DNA from: Verrucomicrobiota bacterium
GTDB lineage: Bacteria; Verrucomicrobiota; Verrucomicrobiia; Opitutales; UBA2995
Direction of reading: 5' to 3'
DNA: 63,789 nt
Assembly (NCBI GenBank): GCA_027622555.1
Contig: JAQBYJ010000020.1
Span: 1-63,789 of the forward strand
The notes under the pieces are model-generated. The model had not been told where the DNA came from, did no database searches, and saw only the letters and a program-made list of their open reading frames with translations. Below are positions 60,566 through 63,789 of this stretch, in pieces. Made by a program: the position numbers and the translations under genes. Numbering within the stretch: the first letter of the stretch is position 1; every line of letters starts with the position of its first letter.

Positions 60566-62085
60566 TCTACACTTACCCGGACATCTTCATTATACACTTC
60601 CCCCATCACGCCGTGATGAGTGAAGGTAGCCGTTGGCACTCCCTTGACGCGATCCACGGTTACCGACAAAAATCCTCCGACATCTGGTTTGTAATATAGA
60701 TGCCTGGATTTGTCTGGATTGTCTATGGGAAGTGAATGTTTATCGGTCGAAGCACCGGCTGCATATTCGATCATTCCCGTTTCAGGATGTTTGGAAATGT
60801 ACTGCCAGTGGCGGTCGCCACAGATGTAATACATGTTCTTCTGTTTTCCAATATACTCGCGCAACATGTTCCCTTCGGTAGCCCAACCTTCATCTACGTG
60901 ATTGTCGTTCTTCTCTCCCTTCCATAGGTGATCGGGGCCGACTATCGGTGTGGGGCTGATCAGGAGTTTGAAAGTCGCGTCCGAGGCTTCTACCGTTTCT
61001 TTGAACCACTTCATCTGTTCCGCGCCCCACAACGATTTGTCGGGACCGTCCGGATAAAAGTTTGGAGTACGAAAGTCTCTGACCTCCATCAACCATATCT
61101 GAAGGTCTTTACCCCAACGAAAGGTCCGGTAGTGCTTTTTGTCACTCATGGGAACTTGTTCGTCATATACGGTCCGACCATCTTCATAGGTGAACGCTCC
61201 CATTTCCGGCGTCATGGTTGGCCAGCAATCGTTGTCCCAGGAATCATGATCGTCCTTCATGAAGTAGGAGGGCACTTCATTCAGGAAAGCACGTGTATTG
61301 GGAAATCCGAACATACGGTTCCATTTGTGACGCGCCAGGTCGATGTGCGTCACATAGGGTTCCATTTGATCGTAGTAAATAATGTCTCCGGCATGCACAA
61401 AGAAGTCGGGATTCATCTTTAACATGGAGGCGTAAATGTGATGACCATTGTCGCCAGCATCTCTCGATAGGTATCCCGTGCACGTTGTCACGGCCAAGGT
61501 CACTTTTTGCGATTTATCTTTTTCTTGTGCGGTGGTGAACGTGCTGTTTACCACGTAAGGTGTCCGGCTTGATTTGTTCTTACGCGCCTCCACGGTAATG
61601 CTGTATTCCGTAGCTGGCTTCAAGCCATCCATGGGAAAGTGTTTTGTGTAATCACGGTTGGGATCCACCGCTTGCCACCCGGTTGTTTTCCTGGAGCTTT
61701 GCTTTCCCGATTCGAAGTACGTAAGCCGAACCTCGCCCGAGCTTCCCGGAACAGCATGCACAACTTGATCTAACGAAAGGCCTTCCGGTAACTGAAGTCC
61801 GTAGCGTCCTTCGGGTCCCAACTCCTCATCGGTCAATCCACCCAGTTTACTAGACAGTTTTCTGTCCTTAATGAGGAATTCAGAACCTTGGTTAAACGGC
61901 TCGGCTAAGCTTGTGGTTCGCGCCCAGATTATTGCCGTCGTGTCGGATACTTCTCCGATCTTGATGCCGTTGCCCAGATAGACTGTCTCATCCTCGTCCA
62001 TCACTTGGCTGCAACCCATGCAGACCATCAGTAAGGCAATTGAAAATAGGGGTAGGAAATTTTTGGGGCTATCGAAGTTGAACAT
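60562..62085 (-). CDS. PhoD-type alkaline phosphatase lipoprotein
   Basis: A 507-aa exported metallophosphatase with a lipobox ('[12 protein letters not shown]'). A fibronectin-like N-terminal domain (40-190, '[20 protein letters not shown]') is followed by the PhoD catalytic domain: '[14 protein letters not shown]', '[14 protein letters not shown]', '[12 protein letters not shown]', '[14 protein letters not shown]', the Asp/His metal ligands. It releases phosphate from di- or monoesters. Single gene. Confidence 0.9.
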   Translation of the reverse strand: MFNFDSPKNFLPLFSIALLMVCMGCSQVMDEDETVYLGNGIKIGEVSDTTAIIWARTTSLAEPFNQGSEFLIKDRKLSSKLGGLTDEELGPEGRYGLQLPEGLSLDQVVHAVPGSSGEVRLTYFESGKQSSRKTTGWQAVDPNRDYTKHFPMDGLKPATEYSITVEARKNKSSRTPYVVNSTFTTAQEKDKSQKVTLAVTTCTGYLSRDAGDNGHHIYASMLKMNPDFFVHAGDIIYYDQMEPYVTHIDLARHKWNRMFGFPNTRAFLNEVPSYFMKDDHDSWDNDCWPTMTPEMGAFTYEDGRTVYDEQVPMSDKKHYRTFRWGKDLQIWLMEVRDFRTPNFYPDGPDKSLWGAEQMKWFKETVEASDATFKLLISPTPIVGPDHLWKGEKNDNHVDEGWATEGNMLREYIGKQKNMYYICGDRHWQYISKHPETGMIEYAAGASTDKHSLPIDNPDKSRHLYYKPDVGGFLSVTVDRVKGVPTATFTHHGVMGEVYNEDVRVSVD

Positions 62086-62357
62086 GGGGATAGCCTATCT
62101 GAAGAACTGGGCCAGTAAAGGACTTAATCCTGCGCGAAAAAAGCTGTTGCCTCAAAATTAGCCGGAGTGCCCTAATCCCTCCGCGATAAGAAAACTATAA
62201 ACACCTCGATGTGGCTTTCGGCAATCTCTTCAAGGCTGAGCGGCGACTTGAACTTTACCAGTAGAATAATAGACGGATTTTTACGGGCATTGTTGATTGA
62301 AGATTATTGGTCGGAATGATAGGCAACCTATCCCTTTGTACAGTTCGAGCGTGAGAT
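62086..62357. other. Intergenic spacer
   Basis: 270 bp with no gene, clear hairpin or promoter that I can support. Confidence 0.4.
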
Positions 62358-63311
62358 TTAGTAGGAGGCGGTCAGCGTCGCGATCAGGTAATCCGTTGGA
62401 TTCTCGAACTTCACATTGGGAGCGCCAGGATAGACGAAGTCGCATTTGACGCCGACATCCCGGCAGTGCTCTTGCAGTTTTACGCCGAAGTTGGCCGTGT
62501 GGGTAGGATCCTTTTGTTCCTTACCTATGGCCGGCGGAGCACCAAACGAGCAAAATACCGGGGGATCGTCTGGAGTTACCAGGGCATAAGGGGAGTACTC
62601 GGCAATCCAGGGCAGGATGCTATCACGCTCTGCCAGAAACTGGGAAAAGTTCTTTTTCCCAAAAGCGTGTCCGCCATAGCGACTGTTGGGTGTCCACTCT
62701 ATCATCTGTTTTGGATCGAGAGTGGTCTGAGGTCCGTTAACCGCGGCACACCAGAGGCGGGTGGATTCACGGGCGACCGGGTCCTTGCTGTCGGGATCGG
62801 CCAGATCGTCGTGATAGGCCAGCCAGAGGCTGGAACAGGCTCCTGCCGAACCACCGGCGGCACCGATACGGGTTTTATTAATATTCCACTCTTTGGCCTT
62901 GCTCCGGACAAACTGCAAGGCACGGGCGGCATCATGCAAAGGCGCTTTCACCGGAGGCACAACATCTTCCGAATGTTTCATCAAGCGGTAGTTGATTGCC
63001 ACGACGGAAATACCTGCTTTCAACAGTACTTCCGTGTCCGCAAAACGATCGAGACGCTCCTTGCTTCCGCCTGTCCATCCACCACCGTGAATGACAATAA
63101 CCACTGGTGTGGGCGTGCTGGACGGAGCTTTCCAGAAATCAAGAACGTGTCGTTCATGGTCTCCATAACGAACTTCAGCCAAAGTGGGTTTGGGCACGGA
63201 TTCGGCATAGTGCGGCTCGGGTTCTGCTTTTTCCGTTTTTTGCGCCTGAAGGTTGATCGCGAAGGCCGCCAAACAGAGGAAAACGGAGTAGGGAAGTTGA
63301 TTGGATTTCAT
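62358..63311 (-). CDS. Exported alpha/beta-hydrolase (BD-FAE/carboxylesterase-like)
   Basis: A 317-aa exported esterase starting at the ATG of 'MKSNQLPYSVFLCLAAFAIN' (signal ending 'LQAQ'). Oxyanion motif 'VIVIHGGGWTGG', nucleophile elbow 'GAAGGSAGACSSLW' (GGSAG), acid region 'PPVFCSFGAPPA'. The catalytic His expected after 'FVYPGAPNVKF' is not there (typical esterases have 'PGxGH'), so activity is doubtful or another His is used. Homologues remove acyl groups from polysaccharides. Confidence 0.85.
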   Translation of the reverse strand: MKSNQLPYSVFLCLAAFAINLQAQKTEKAEPEPHYAESVPKPTLAEVRYGDHERHVLDFWKAPSSTPTPVVIVIHGGGWTGGSKERLDRFADTEVLLKAGISVVAINYRLMKHSEDVVPPVKAPLHDAARALQFVRSKAKEWNINKTRIGAAGGSAGACSSLWLAYHDDLADPDSKDPVARESTRLWCAAVNGPQTTLDPKQMIEWTPNSRYGGHAFGKKNFSQFLAERDSILPWIAEYSPYALVTPDDPPVFCSFGAPPAIGKEQKDPTHTANFGVKLQEHCRDVGVKCDFVYPGAPNVKFENPTDYLIATLTASY

Positions 63312-63789
63312 TTCAGTTTCTTTCTTAAACATCCAATAAATTGAGAGATGTGAAGCGAAGCAATTCCGATATCTATTGTTAGGTAGAAAAGTATAAGTGG
63401 AAGGATAATCATGAAGGCTATGGCGGGACCCATACCTGATCCGGGACCATAAACACCAGGAATGGAAATGCTTATACTACGAAAAGCTCTGAATTACGCG
63501 AAAAACTGAAAGCAGTCTCTCTTTGAAAATAAACAATTAACCACGAATTATTTTGTCTTTTTTCATCAGTGAAAATCAGTGTCATCAGCCGTGCCGTGGC
63601 GTAGCCTTGGCGGAGACTGGTGGTTAAATCCTGTATCTTTTTTCCGTTTAGAAAAATGCTTTGAACAGGAGGCAACTGAGGAAACAGAGTTGTATGGATT
63701 TTTTCCTCCGTTATCTCCATTGCCTTGTAGGTCTCCTCATTATGAATTTACCGGATTTTGAGCACTTCCGAGAATGGGTCCAAACCACT
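63312..63789. other. Gene-free right end with dispersed repeats
   Basis: No gene supported. It contains 'CAGTGAAAATCAGTGTCATC' (63567-63586), 'GCCGTGGCGTAGCCTTGGCG' (63593-63612) and 'GAACAGGAGGCAACTGAGGA' (63663-63682). These words recur between genes in many Planctomycetota/Verrucomicrobiota genomes and are intergenic repeat units. Confidence 0.5.

Noticed and set aside
63472-63761. Open frames of 60-82 codons at the right edge
   Set aside because: They run through common intergenic repeat words and lack any protein-like pattern.

Overview
The window most likely comes from a marine or sediment Verrucomicrobiota, Opitutales/Puniceicoccales-like. The evidence is a very large TonB-dependent receptor whose plug has the 'LDPFEIS...GYSATTTMAGTR' style of that group, a second decayed receptor of the same kind, five intact formylglycine sulfatases plus one broken one, DUF1080, ThuA, FG-GAP/ASPIC-UnbV and PQQ-propeller proteins, and an AraC/periplasmic-binding hybrid regulator. 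This is inference from protein style; there is no rRNA or complete tRNA gene to confirm it.

Layout. (1) 1-4.7 kb: a glycoside hydrolase family 2 (beta-mannosidase-like) gene cut by the window edge and two exported iduronate-2-sulfatase-like sulfatases, all on the minus strand. (2) 4.9-13.95 kb: an accessory island without an integrase. It carries five toxin-antitoxin-like pairs that look intact (RHH/PIN, VapB/PIN, AbrB/PIN, DUF433/DUF5615, RHH/PIN), an intact copy and a decayed copy of a small-protein/nucleotidyltransferase pair, four decayed copies of one insertion sequence, and a frameshifted SWIM-associated gene. At least four near-complete copies and several partial copies of a ~75-140 bp element ('R') lie between these modules. 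R contains TGCA motifs spaced exactly 10 bp apart in two opposed blocks. Two R copies are followed directly by the 3' end of a tRNA (probably tRNA-Ser), so R looks like the arm region of an attachment site. This is the best candidate for an undescribed arrangement in the window.

(3) 14-26.4 kb: exported FG-GAP/VCBS proteins, a TPR lipoprotein, a XylR-type AraC regulator and the intact TonB receptor, closed by a strong terminator. (4) 26.8-36.8 kb: a small lipoprotein, a GH1 beta-glucosidase divergent from a GPH-type sugar symporter, a GlnD-like nucleotidyltransferase that has lost its HD phosphohydrolase motif, an SDR dehydrogenase, a voltage-gated-type K+ channel and two uncharacterised exported proteins.

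(5) 36.9-46.7 kb: a hexuronate operon on the plus strand (2-hydroxyacid dehydrogenase, Ldh2-type dehydrogenase, PfkB sugar kinase, SDR oxidoreductase, glucuronate isomerase UxaC) behind a perfect 14-bp palindrome. A minus-strand set converges on it: sodium/solute symporter, cytosolic sulfatase and FAH-family sugar-acid dehydratase. Together these fit uptake, desulfation and catabolism of sulfated uronic-acid oligosaccharides. (6) 46.7-49.5 kb: a decay zone with a sulfatase pseudogene, a truncated nucleotidyltransferase with its small partner, an EamA transporter pseudogene, a TonB-receptor remnant and REP-like palindromes. (7) 49.6-63.8 kb: a DUF4143 ATPase behind a perfect 15-bp inverted repeat, an LMW phosphatase and sirtuin pair, a PQQ propeller, a four-gene sulfatase/ThuA/sulfatase/DUF1080 operon, a frameshifted membrane-anchored PQQ propeller, a PhoD-type phosphatase and a BD-FAE-like esterase.
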